Shown here: piece by piece, positions 19,516 to 26,388 of the stretch | Layout of the letters: each line of letters opens with the position of its first letter | How positions within the stretch are numbered: the first letter of the stretch is position 1 | Assembly (NCBI GenBank): GCA_017420625.1 | Contig: JAFOIR010000254.1 | Location: 1 to 27,578 of the forward strand | DNA from: Bacillota bacterium | GTDB taxonomy: Bacteria; Bacillota_A; Clostridia; Lachnospirales; Bianqueaceae | Direction: 5' to 3' | DNA: 27,578 nucleotides | Notes under the pieces: model-generated | What the model was told of the DNA's origin: nothing | Databases searched by the model: none | The model's input: only the letters and a program-made list of their open reading frames with translations | Made by a program: the position numbers and the translations under genes

Positions 19516-20917
19516 ACGACCGGAAAATCGAAAGACATTCCAGGTGATTCAGTGGATCTTTATCCTTTTATCCTTCAGTCTGATCGTCTGGCTTGGAAAA
19601 ATCCTGATTGTTGATCGGGAAGACATCACAGCCAGCGACTATAATCCGCTGACAGAAGAAAAGATGGCTGAAGTCAGGCGCGGTGCCATTCTCTCTGCAG
19701 ACGGAAAGCTGCTTGCCTATACCGATGTTGCGGAAGACGGAAGCGAAATCCGAAGATATCCTTACGGTGAAGCGGCTGCTCATGTGGTTGGATATATCGG
19801 ACGAGGCCAGTCGGGACTCGAAGCGATCCTTTCCGGTGTTCTGATGGAACCGTCTACATTGATTTCCCAGCTGCAGAGCTGGGCAAGCGAAGAAAAAGTT
19901 CAGGGATGCAATGTACAGACAACCCTCGATATCGATCTGCAGAATTATATCTATGAACAGCTGGGTGATTTTCAGGGGGCTGTCGTCATTTCTGAACCTT
20001 CGACAGGTAAGATTCTGACTCTGGTCTCCAATCCTTCCTTTGATCCGGAAGCAATCGTGGATGACTGGGAAACAATCATCAATGATGAAAGAGGTCCGCT
20101 GTATGCCAGAGCGACGATGGGACTGTATCCGCCGGGCTCGACCTTCAAGATCATTACCGCTCTGGCGATGTACCGCAATATGCCTGCGTGGCGAGGCTAC
20201 AGCTATGACTGTGACGGAGAACTGGAGATCGGTGAACAGATCATCATGTGCAGTGACCATCGTGCACATGGCTATGTAGAGATCGAAGATGCCTTTGCCT
20301 ACTCATGCAACGGATTCTTCGGACAGGCAGGAATCGATATGGGATGGGAAGCCCTGGTTGGAACGGCTTCCTATGTAAAACTGGGCAATGACTTTGACTT
20401 TATTCTTGATCAGAATGCTTCGGAAGTCCAGTTATCCGAAACAGATGTCGATTCAATGGTTGCGCAGACAGCCATGGGACAGGGCGAAACGCTGGTAACA
20501 CCTTTCGCCATGAACATGCTGACCTGTGCCATTGCCAATGATGGTGTTCTCTATCAGCCGTATCTGACACAGGCTGTTACGGATTCCAAGGGAAATGTTC
20601 TTCGCAGCGTGGATCCCTTGATCTGGGGAACAGTCATGACCAAGCCGGAAGCAGATTTTCTGGAAAATCTGATGAAAGGTGTGACCGAGTATGGTACAGC
20701 AGCCAGATTGTCGGGTTATCCCTATGAAGTATACGGCAAAACGGGTACCGCTCAGGTAGGGGAAGATGACGATGCTCATTCCTGGTTCACAGGTTATACG
20801 GTGAAGGATGGAAAGGTAGATATCGCCATCACAGTACTGGTTGAAAAAGGTGCTCAAATGAAGGAGGCAGTACCCCTTGCGGACGCAATTTTAGCGCATT
20901 TCTACGGCCTTCAATAG
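19436..20917 (+). CDS. Class B penicillin-binding protein (PbpA-like transpeptidase)
   Basis: Membrane-anchored D,D-transpeptidase cross-linking peptidoglycan with the upstream SEDS protein. It has 493 residues. A basic cytoplasmic tail (1-34) is followed by one membrane segment (about 36-58). The short N-terminal module contains RRGAILSADGKLLAYT and VVGYIGRGQSGLEAILSG. The transpeptidase domain has all three motifs: STFK with active serine S235, SCN at 290-292, and KTG at 435-437. The size and short N-terminal module resemble mycobacterial PbpA rather than full-length PBP2 or FtsI. The start is ATG at 19436, 9 nt after AGGAGG (19421-19426), inside the rodA 3' end. A terminator follows the stop by 13 nt. 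Confidence 0.93.
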   Translation: MSGKRPQQRQAGGKGRSSRSNSTIPSKRPENRKTFQVIQWIFILLSFSLIVWLGKILIVDREDITASDYNPLTEEKMAEVRRGAILSADGKLLAYTDVAEDGSEIRRYPYGEAAAHVVGYIGRGQSGLEAILSGVLMEPSTLISQLQSWASEEKVQGCNVQTTLDIDLQNYIYEQLGDFQGAVVISEPSTGKILTLVSNPSFDPEAIVDDWETIINDERGPLYARATMGLYPPGSTFKIITALAMYRNMPAWRGYSYDCDGELEIGEQIIMCSDHRAHGYVEIEDAFAYSCNGFFGQAGIDMGWEALVGTASYVKLGNDFDFILDQNASEVQLSETDVDSMVAQTAMGQGETLVTPFAMNMLTCAIANDGVLYQPYLTQAVTDSKGNVLRSVDPLIWGTVMTKPEADFLENLMKGVTEYGTAARLSGYPYEVYGKTGTAQVGEDDDAHSWFTGYTVKDGKVDIAITVLVEKGAQMKEAVPLADAILAHFYGLQ

Positions 20918-20946
20918 TTGACGGAAATGGAAAAGGATGCTATAAT
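20918..20946 (+). promoter_or_regulatory. Promoter for the secreted amidase gene, embedded in a terminator
   Basis: The -35 box TTGACG (20918-20923) starts at the first base after the PBP stop codon. The -10 box TATAAT (20941-20946) is 17 bp further on. The -10 box forms the beginning of the loop of the terminator hairpin at 20931-20962. Transcription would start near 20953, inside the 3' arm, so the new RNA lacks the 5' arm and cannot fold the terminator. Confidence 0.85.
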
Positions 20947-20962
20947 TTTAGCATCCTTTTTT
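20931..20962 (+). terminator. Intrinsic terminator of the nusB-to-PBP gene train
   Basis: AAAAGGATGC (20931-20940) pairs perfectly with GCATCCTTTT (20951-20960) around a 10-nt loop, followed by two more T. It is a strong hairpin with a U tract, 13 nt after the PBP stop. The loop contains the -10 box of the next gene's promoter. Confidence 0.9.
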
Positions 20963-20987
20963 GCGTAGAAAAAGGAGGTGAGACTGC

Positions 20988-23051
20988 TTGCGAAAAGGAT
21001 ACAGAGAGATAGCAGCAGGCATCGTAATCATGACTATATTGTTCAGCGGTCTGTTTTCGGGTCATGCTGCTGCAAAAAACGGGGTCGAAAGCAATCACGG
21101 TCTGGCATCCGGGATTTCTTTCAAAAAGTACGAAATAAGCTATAACAAATTTCCAAACAATACGGTAGAATACATCGTGATCCACGATACGGGGAACACC
21201 AATGCCGGTGCGGATGCTGAAAGCCATTATGAGTATTTCAGCCGCGCAGACAGAGATGCCTCCGCTCATTATTTTGTGGATGATCATTCAGTGATCCAGA
21301 TCATCGATGATTCAGAAGGTTCATGGCACAGCGGGGTACGCTATAAAAGCTACGCTACACCGATCAGCAATACGAACTCGATCGGAATTGAAATGTGTAT
21401 CAATTCCGACGGAGATTACGACATGGCCATGCAGAACACGATCGATCTTGCCGCCTACCTTTTGTGGAAATATGATCTTCCTATGGATCATCTGGTTCGT
21501 CATTATGATGCAAACGGAAAGATCTGTCCACTCTCCATGTCAGAAAATGATTGGGCACTGTGGAAAGAGTTCAAGGTGATGGTCGGAGAAAAGCTGGAAT
21601 CCTACGATGTCCATAACGAAGGTTCGGACCTCGATGTTTCCAGTCATCCGGAGTGGTACAATAATCCGATTCTCGGACAGAGTACGATGAGTGCTGATTC
21701 CATGGTGGATTTTCTCTGTTCCCGCAACAGCGAGATCAGTGAAAGCCATGCGAAGAGAGTTGCTGAAGCGTATCTGTACTTTGGAGATATGTACGGGATC
21801 CGTGGTGATATCGCTTTCTTCCAGGCTATTCTGGAAACAGGATATCTTCGTCATGGCGGAGATGTCGATGATTCCTATATGAACTTCTGCGGCCTATTCA
21901 ATCATGATTCCAGCGACTATGCCCGGTTTGACAGTGTCGAAGAAGGCGTGGAAGCGCATATCCAGCATTTGTTTGCCTATGCCAGTACAGATTTTCTTCC
22001 TGAAGGGAGAGACCTGCTGGATCCCAGATTCGGCCTGATACAAAGAGGCTGCCGGACAAGCTGGGAAGGATTAGGCGGACGCTGGGCGGTTCCGGGATAT
22101 GATCCGGATGTGTATGATTCACTGGAAGAAGCGCGTACGATGCATCGCTCTTACGGTGATATCATCATAGGCCTTTATGCATCAGCCGGAGGGCTCGATG
22201 TCAGAACTAGCGTACAGCCAGGCTCCTATGATTCTTCCAACTACTGGGACCATCCGATCTATCAGGGATCGGCTGCAGGTACCAGAAAAATGCTTCAAAC
22301 GGGTATGACCGGCGAGGACGTCTCCGAACTGCAGGATTATCTGCGAGCGATCGGATACGATGTTCCAAGCAGCGGGTACTTTGGATCGATCACCGAACAG
22401 ATCGTTGCCTCCGTACAAAAAGAAGCAGGACTTTCTGCCGATGGGATCGTAGGGGAAGATACCTGGGGATGGATCATCAATGCCTATGTGGATCAGATGC
22501 TCGGAAATGACAATTGGGTTCCGCCGTCCAGGACAGATTCGACTAAAGAACCATCCGATATTCAGGCTGCAGACCGGGAGACCGTTGACTTTGGTTCATA
22601 CGGAGATGATGTTCTGGCGCTGCAAAAGATTCTGAATAAACTCGGATATGACCTGGAAGAGGATGGCGACTTTGGAAATGCTACCTACAGTGCGGTCATC
22701 AGTTTCCAGAAAGCGCAAAAACTGGATTCTGACGGCGTAGTAGGACCAATGACATGGCAGGCACTTTACAATGCCGGATCAGGTGAGAGCAAAACACCTG
22801 AGCCTGCCCAGGAGGTCACGCAGAACGCGAACTCCTCTTCGAAAAAACGAGAAGGATACCCAACAGTCTCTTATGGAGATGAAGGGTCATATATTACTGA
22901 ACTGCAGGAAATGCTGAATACCTATGGTGCCGGCCTGGAGACAGACGGCATCTTCGGACAGGCGACAGAACAGGCAGTTCGCAGTTTTCAAAGCACCCAT
23001 GGTCTGGAGGTTGACGGGATCGTCGGACCCATGACATGGGGTATGTTATAA
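20988..23051 (+). CDS. Secreted N-acetylmuramoyl-L-alanine amidase with glucosaminidase-like domain and three PG-binding repeats
   Basis: Exported peptidoglycan hydrolase, 687 residues. The signal peptide (about 1-29) ends near GHAAA|K. The Amidase_2 domain (about 40-200) has zinc-site motifs VIHDTGN, SAHYFVDDHSVIQII and HYDANGKICP. The second domain (about 225-400) resembles LytD/FlgJ-type glucosaminidases: AFFQAILETGYLRHGG with a likely catalytic glutamate, MNFCGLFNH, and VEEGVEAHIQHLFAYA. Three PG_binding_1 repeats close the protein (about 439-500, 538-595, 629-687), each with an xFGxxT pattern and a DGIVG- or DGVVG-type motif. The start is TTG at 20988, 9 nt after AGGAGG (20973-20978). 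It has its own promoter and stands alone, next to RodA and PBP genes that build what it cuts. A phage origin is unlikely given the signal peptide and housekeeping context. Confidence 0.92.
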   Translation: MRKGYREIAAGIVIMTILFSGLFSGHAAAKNGVESNHGLASGISFKKYEISYNKFPNNTVEYIVIHDTGNTNAGADAESHYEYFSRADRDASAHYFVDDHSVIQIIDDSEGSWHSGVRYKSYATPISNTNSIGIEMCINSDGDYDMAMQNTIDLAAYLLWKYDLPMDHLVRHYDANGKICPLSMSENDWALWKEFKVMVGEKLESYDVHNEGSDLDVSSHPEWYNNPILGQSTMSADSMVDFLCSRNSEISESHAKRVAEAYLYFGDMYGIRGDIAFFQAILETGYLRHGGDVDDSYMNFCGLFNHDSSDYARFDSVEEGVEAHIQHLFAYASTDFLPEGRDLLDPRFGLIQRGCRTSWEGLGGRWAVPGYDPDVYDSLEEARTMHRSYGDIIIGLYASAGGLDVRTSVQPGSYDSSNYWDHPIYQGSAAGTRKMLQTGMTGEDVSELQDYLRAIGYDVPSSGYFGSITEQIVASVQKEAGLSADGIVGEDTWGWIINAYVDQMLGNDNWVPPSRTDSTKEPSDIQAADRETVDFGSYGDDVLALQKILNKLGYDLEEDGDFGNATYSAVISFQKAQKLDSDGVVGPMTWQALYNAGSGESKTPEPAQEVTQNANSSSKKREGYPTVSYGDEGSYITELQEMLNTYGAGLETDGIFGQATEQAVRSFQSTHGLEVDGIVGPMTWGML

Positions 23052-23151
23052 AAATTTTTTCGTCCAATTGATCCGATAAGTACCAGACAATCAAACTTTC
23101 TATACAGCAGCCAGTGAACTAAGCCAAGGATCAAAGCAGGCGACCATCCCG
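23052..23151 (+). other. Non-coding stretch before the era terminator; candidate structured RNA
   Basis: About 100 nt with no credible reading frame. TTGATCC (23068-23074) is perfectly complementary to GGATCAA (23128-23134), which would close a 53-nt domain. CAGCC (23108-23112) could pair with GGCTG (23157-23161) in the 5' arm of the following terminator, a possible antiterminator. I recognise no known riboswitch, T-box or SRP RNA. It could be the amidase 3' UTR, an era leader, or a small RNA. Confidence 0.4.
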
Positions 23152-23186
23152 ACCGGGGCTGGAATTTCTTTCGGCCTCGGTTTTTT
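23152..23186 (+). terminator. Intrinsic terminator just upstream of era
   Basis: ACCGGGGCTG (23152-23161) pairs with CGGCCTCGGT (23172-23181) over 10 bp including two G-U pairs, with a 10-nt loop, then T to 23186. It ends 5 nt before the era SD, so era has no room for a promoter behind it. Confidence 0.88.
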
Positions 23187-23205
23187 ACTGAAAAGGAGTT
23201 CTTTT

Positions 23206-24102
23206 ATGACCAGATCAGGTTTTGTTTCTCTTACCGGCAGACCGAATGTAGGCAAGTCTACACTGATGAATTATATGTTGGGAGAGAAAGTTGCGATCAC
23301 ATCCAGCAAACCGCAGACGACGAGATCCCGGATCCAGGGAGTACTTACGGATGAGGATACACAGATCGTTCTGATCGATACACCAGGTATTCACAAACCG
23401 ACCCATAAATTGGGAGAATACATGGTGGAAGCAGCCAGCCGTACGATTTCAGACGTTGATTTTGTCCTGCTGATCGTTGAAGCCGGACATCCCAGACAGG
23501 CAGATAAAGATGTGATCGAACAGATTGCCAGGAGTGGTATGGAAGCGATTCTGGTGATTAATAAGATCGATACGGTCAGTCAGAATGAACTGATCCTGTC
23601 GGCAGAGGAGTTTGGCAAACTGTTTGACTTCGAAGAGATCGTTCCGGTCAGTGCCAAGACCGGGAAGAATGTGGATGAGCTTCTTCGGGTCATCCGGGAA
23701 AGACTGCCGGAAGGACCGTTCTTCTTCCCGGAAGATATGCTGACTGATCAGCCGGAAAAGCAGATTGCGGCGGAACTGATCAGAGAGAAGGCACTGAAGC
23801 TGCTTTCAAAGGAGATTCCGCATGGTCTGGCAGTTGTGATCGATTCTTTCAAAGAACGGGAAGATAAGGATCTGATCGATATCGATGCAACCATTATCTG
23901 TGAGAAAGCAAGCCACAAACCGATCATTATCGGAAAAGGCGGCATGATGATCAAGAAGATCGGCAGCTATGCAAGAGAAGATATTGAGAAGATGCTGGAG
24001 ACAAGAGTGAACCTGCAGCTTTTTGTCAAAGTCAAGGAACGCTGGAGAGACAGCGAATATCTGATCAAAAACTTCGGATTCGATAAAAAGGAACTTCAAT
24101 GA
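23206..24102 (+). CDS. era: GTPase Era
   Basis: Essential GTPase that binds the 3' end of 16S rRNA and helps mature the 30S subunit. It has 298 residues. The GTPase domain has G1 GRPNVGKS (11-18), the switch I region with SKPQTTRSR, G3 DTPG (58-61) and G4 NKID (119-122), with SAK as G5. The C-terminal KH domain contains PIIIGKGGMMIKKIGSYAR near residue 245. The start is ATG at 23206 with SD AAAAGGAG (23191-23198) 7 nt upstream. It overlaps recO by 4 nt (ATGA). Its SD follows directly on a strong terminator. Confidence 0.98.
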   Translation: MTRSGFVSLTGRPNVGKSTLMNYMLGEKVAITSSKPQTTRSRIQGVLTDEDTQIVLIDTPGIHKPTHKLGEYMVEAASRTISDVDFVLLIVEAGHPRQADKDVIEQIARSGMEAILVINKIDTVSQNELILSAEEFGKLFDFEEIVPVSAKTGKNVDELLRVIRERLPEGPFFFPEDMLTDQPEKQIAAELIREKALKLLSKEIPHGLAVVIDSFKEREDKDLIDIDATIICEKASHKPIIIGKGGMMIKKIGSYAREDIEKMLETRVNLQLFVKVKERWRDSEYLIKNFGFDKKELQ

Positions 24103-24881
24103 AAGAAATAAAGGTCCGCGGAATCGTTCTTCGTGAAGATCCGATGGGGGATAAAGATAAACGGCTCGTCCTTCTTACCCGGGAAATGGGCAGGATCACG
24201 GTGCTCGCAAAAGGTGCGATGGGCGCCAGAAGCAAATACCGTGCTTTAACAGGCGTGTTTTCCTATGTGGAACTGGTTCTGACACACGGACAAACCTTTT
24301 ACTACATCAAGGAAGGATCCCTGATCGAAAGCTTCTATTCGCTTCGGACAGATCTGTTCAAGCTTTCCTATGCCAGCTGGATGCTGGAAGTCGGAGAAAC
24401 ATTCTGTCTTGAGGGGCAGGAAAACGAAGAATTATTGTCCATGCTTCTGCGGGGACTTCTGATGGAGACAAGAGCAGAAGAAGGAATGGAATCACTCCCT
24501 GCTGACGTTACGGTTTTTCGGATCCTTGCACAAAACGGATTCTATCCGGAACTCAGCCGCTGCCGCGGAGAACTGGCTCACGAAGATGATATTCATGATC
24601 TTTCTGTCGATCCGGTTTTATTTCAGCCTTCTGTCGGCGGTGTTTTCTGCAGTACATGTCAGAGAAAAGCAACGGTTGGAGCCGGCATCAGAATCAGTCC
24701 GGGAGCTTTACGGGCACTTCGGTATATGATCGAACAACCGCCTGGAAAAGCTTACGCTTTTAAAGTGAGCGAGGAAGTCAGAAAACAGATCCATGAAGCA
24801 GTAACAGACTATCTGGCGGAGCAGACAGAGCATGGATATACTTCTCTCGGCTTCCTTGGAAAAATTACCGGCTCACCTTGA
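24099..24881 (+). CDS. recO: DNA repair protein RecO
   Basis: Recombination mediator that, with RecR, loads RecA onto SSB-coated single-stranded DNA. It has 260 residues. The N-terminal OB-fold reads [20 protein letters not shown] and [20 protein letters not shown]; a helical domain follows. RecO proteins of this group often carry a four-cysteine zinc site (CxxC...CxxC). Here the second pair is intact (C184 and C187, in GVFCSTC) but the first has only C155, in SRCRGEL, with a glutamate where the second cysteine is expected. The start is ATG at 24099, overlapping era by 4 nt. The recO stop TGA lies inside the -35 box of the glyS promoter. Confidence 0.94.
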   Translation: MKEIKVRGIVLREDPMGDKDKRLVLLTREMGRITVLAKGAMGARSKYRALTGVFSYVELVLTHGQTFYYIKEGSLIESFYSLRTDLFKLSYASWMLEVGETFCLEGQENEELLSMLLRGLLMETRAEEGMESLPADVTVFRILAQNGFYPELSRCRGELAHEDDIHDLSVDPVLFQPSVGGVFCSTCQRKATVGAGIRISPGALRALRYMIEQPPGKAYAFKVSEEVRKQIHEAVTDYLAEQTEHGYTSLGFLGKITGSP

Positions 24882-24906
24882 CAGCCATCTGCGCTTTTGT
24901 TATACT
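24878..24906 (+). promoter_or_regulatory. glyS promoter (sigma-A type)
   Basis: The -35 box TTGACA (24878-24883) is full consensus, the spacer is 17 bp, and the -10 box is TATACT (24901-24906) with a TG one base upstream (extended -10). The recO stop TGA (24879-24881) is part of the -35 box. Transcription would start near 24913, giving a leader of about 34 nt. Confidence 0.9.
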
Positions 24907-24912
24907 AATTCA

Positions 24913-24930
24913 GATAACGTGTCTGTTATC
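24913..24930 (+). promoter_or_regulatory. Small stem-loop at the 5' end of the glyS transcript
   Basis: GATAAC (24913-24918) pairs with GTTATC (24925-24930) around a 6-nt loop. It falls at the predicted transcription start and just before the SD AGGAAAGG. It may protect the RNA end; it is too small for a riboswitch. Confidence 0.4.
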
Positions 24931-24946
24931 AGGAAAGGTAAGAAAT

Positions 24947-26335
24947 ATGTTAGAATCACTTGATAAGATCGTTGCACTGGCCAAAACCAGAGGATTTGTC
25001 TATGCTGGTTCCGAAATCTACGGCGGACTTGCGAATTCCTGGGACTATGGCCCCTTAGGCGTTGCCCTGAAGAATAACGTGAAAAAAGCCTGGTGGGATG
25101 CATTCATAGCCAAGAATTCACTCAATGTTGGTATGGACAGTGCGATTATCATGAACCCGGAGACATGGGTCGCAACCGGACATGTCGCCAATTTTGATGA
25201 TCCTCTGATGGACTGCAAAGCCTGCAAGTCCCGTTTCCGTGCAGATAAACTGATCGAGGATTACTTCTTTGAGAAAGGGGAAACCCCTGAGTCACCGGTT
25301 GATGGATGGACGAATGAACAGATGGAATCCTTTATCGCGGAACACGGCATTGCCTGCCCGACCTGCGGGAAGAGCGATTTTACCGGAATTCGTCAGTTCA
25401 ATCTGATGTTCAAAACCTTTATGGGTGTCACCGAAGACGCAAAGAATACCGTGTTTCTGCGGCCTGAGACTGCACAGGGCATTTTTGTGAACTTTAAAAA
25501 TGTCCAGCGGACAACCAGACGGAAAGTGCCTTTTGGAATTGGTCAGATCGGAAAAGCATTCCGTAATGAAATCACTCCCGGTAATTTCACATTCCGCACC
25601 AGAGAATTTGAGCAGATGGAGCTGGAATTCTTCTGTGAACCCGGAACCGATCTGGAGTGGTATGATTACTGGCAGAAATTCTGCTGGAATTTCCTGCTGC
25701 GTCTGGGCATGAAAGAAGATCATCTGAGAATGAGAGAGCATTCCGAACAGGAAAGAGCTTTCTACAGCAAAGGTACCAGCGATATCGAATACACCTTCCC
25801 ATTCGGATGGGGAGAACTGTGGGGTATTGCCGATCGTACGGATTATGATCTTTCCCGTCATCAGGAGCATTCCGGCGAGGATATGAGCTATTTCGACCAG
25901 ACAGCGAACAAGAAATACATTCCGTATGTAGTGGAGCCTTCTCTGGGTGCCGACCGCGTTGCGCTGGCTTTCCTCTGTGATGCTTATGATGAAGAGCAGG
26001 TTGGAGAAAATGACACCCGTGTCGTTCTTCATTTCCATCCGGCTCTGGCACCTGTAAAAATCGCCGTACTGCCGCTTTCGAAAAAGCTGGGTGAAAAGGC
26101 GACAGAGATCTATCAGGATCTTCTGAAAAAATACGATGTCGAATATGATGAGACCGGAAGCATCGGAAAACGATATCGCCGTCAGGATGAGATCGGAACA
26201 CCTTTCTGCCTGACGATTGACTTCGATACCCTGGAAGACGGATGTGTCACGATCCGTCACAGAGATTCCATGGAGCAGGAGAGGATCGCGATCAGCGACC
26301 TTGACAACTATTTCAGTGATAAATTCAGCTTTTGA
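24947..26335 (+). CDS. glyS: Glycyl-tRNA synthetase, single-chain (dimeric) type
   Basis: Class II synthetase charging tRNA-Gly. This is the single-chain alpha2 type with 462 residues, not the two-subunit GlyQ/GlyS form of many bacteria. The N-terminus reads [20 protein letters not shown], then [17 protein letters not shown]. Motif 2 is [20 protein letters not shown] and motif 3 is [11 protein letters not shown]; the anticodon-binding domain begins near [17 protein letters not shown] cysteine pair CKAC and a second, CPTC, lie in the insertion between motifs 1 and 2. The reading frame is open back to 24878, but that part lies over the promoter; ATG 24947 has AGGAAAGG 8 nt upstream. ppdK follows after 53 nt. 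Confidence 0.97.
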   Translation: MLESLDKIVALAKTRGFVYAGSEIYGGLANSWDYGPLGVALKNNVKKAWWDAFIAKNSLNVGMDSAIIMNPETWVATGHVANFDDPLMDCKACKSRFRADKLIEDYFFEKGETPESPVDGWTNEQMESFIAEHGIACPTCGKSDFTGIRQFNLMFKTFMGVTEDAKNTVFLRPETAQGIFVNFKNVQRTTRRKVPFGIGQIGKAFRNEITPGNFTFRTREFEQMELEFFCEPGTDLEWYDYWQKFCWNFLLRLGMKEDHLRMREHSEQERAFYSKGTSDIEYTFPFGWGELWGIADRTDYDLSRHQEHSGEDMSYFDQTANKKYIPYVVEPSLGADRVALAFLCDAYDEEQVGENDTRVVLHFHPALAPVKIAVLPLSKKLGEKATEIYQDLLKKYDVEYDETGSIGKRYRRQDEIGTPFCLTIDFDTLEDGCVTIRHRDSMEQERIAISDLDNYFSDKFSF

Positions 26336-26360
26336 TTCCTGAAATAACAGGATTTCAAAT
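26332..26360 (+). promoter_or_regulatory. Possible weak promoter before ppdK
   Basis: TTGATT (26332-26337), which contains the glyS stop TGA, is followed after 17 bp by TCAAAT (26355-26360). Each box matches consensus at 4 of 6 positions. The spacer holds a 5-bp inverted repeat, TCCTG/CAGGA (26337-26352). The case rests mainly on the same layout seen at leuS and glyS; ppdK may simply be read through from glyS. Confidence 0.35.
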
Positions 26361-26388
26361 AGAAACAATCTTAGGAGGTTCTTTCAAC

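Noticed and set aside
23052..23205. T-box, SRP RNA, or c-di-GMP riboswitch in the era upstream region
   Set aside because: None of the hallmark sequences of these classes is present (for example no GGTGGNACCGCG-type T-box).
24878..24946. Upstream TTG start adding 23 residues to glycyl-tRNA synthetase
   Set aside because: This stretch is the promoter itself, with the TTG being the -35 box; ATG 24947 has a proper SD and a family-like N-terminus.
25292..26368. 358-codon minus-strand frame opposite glyS
   Set aside because: Shadow of glyS; no SD and no recognisable domain.
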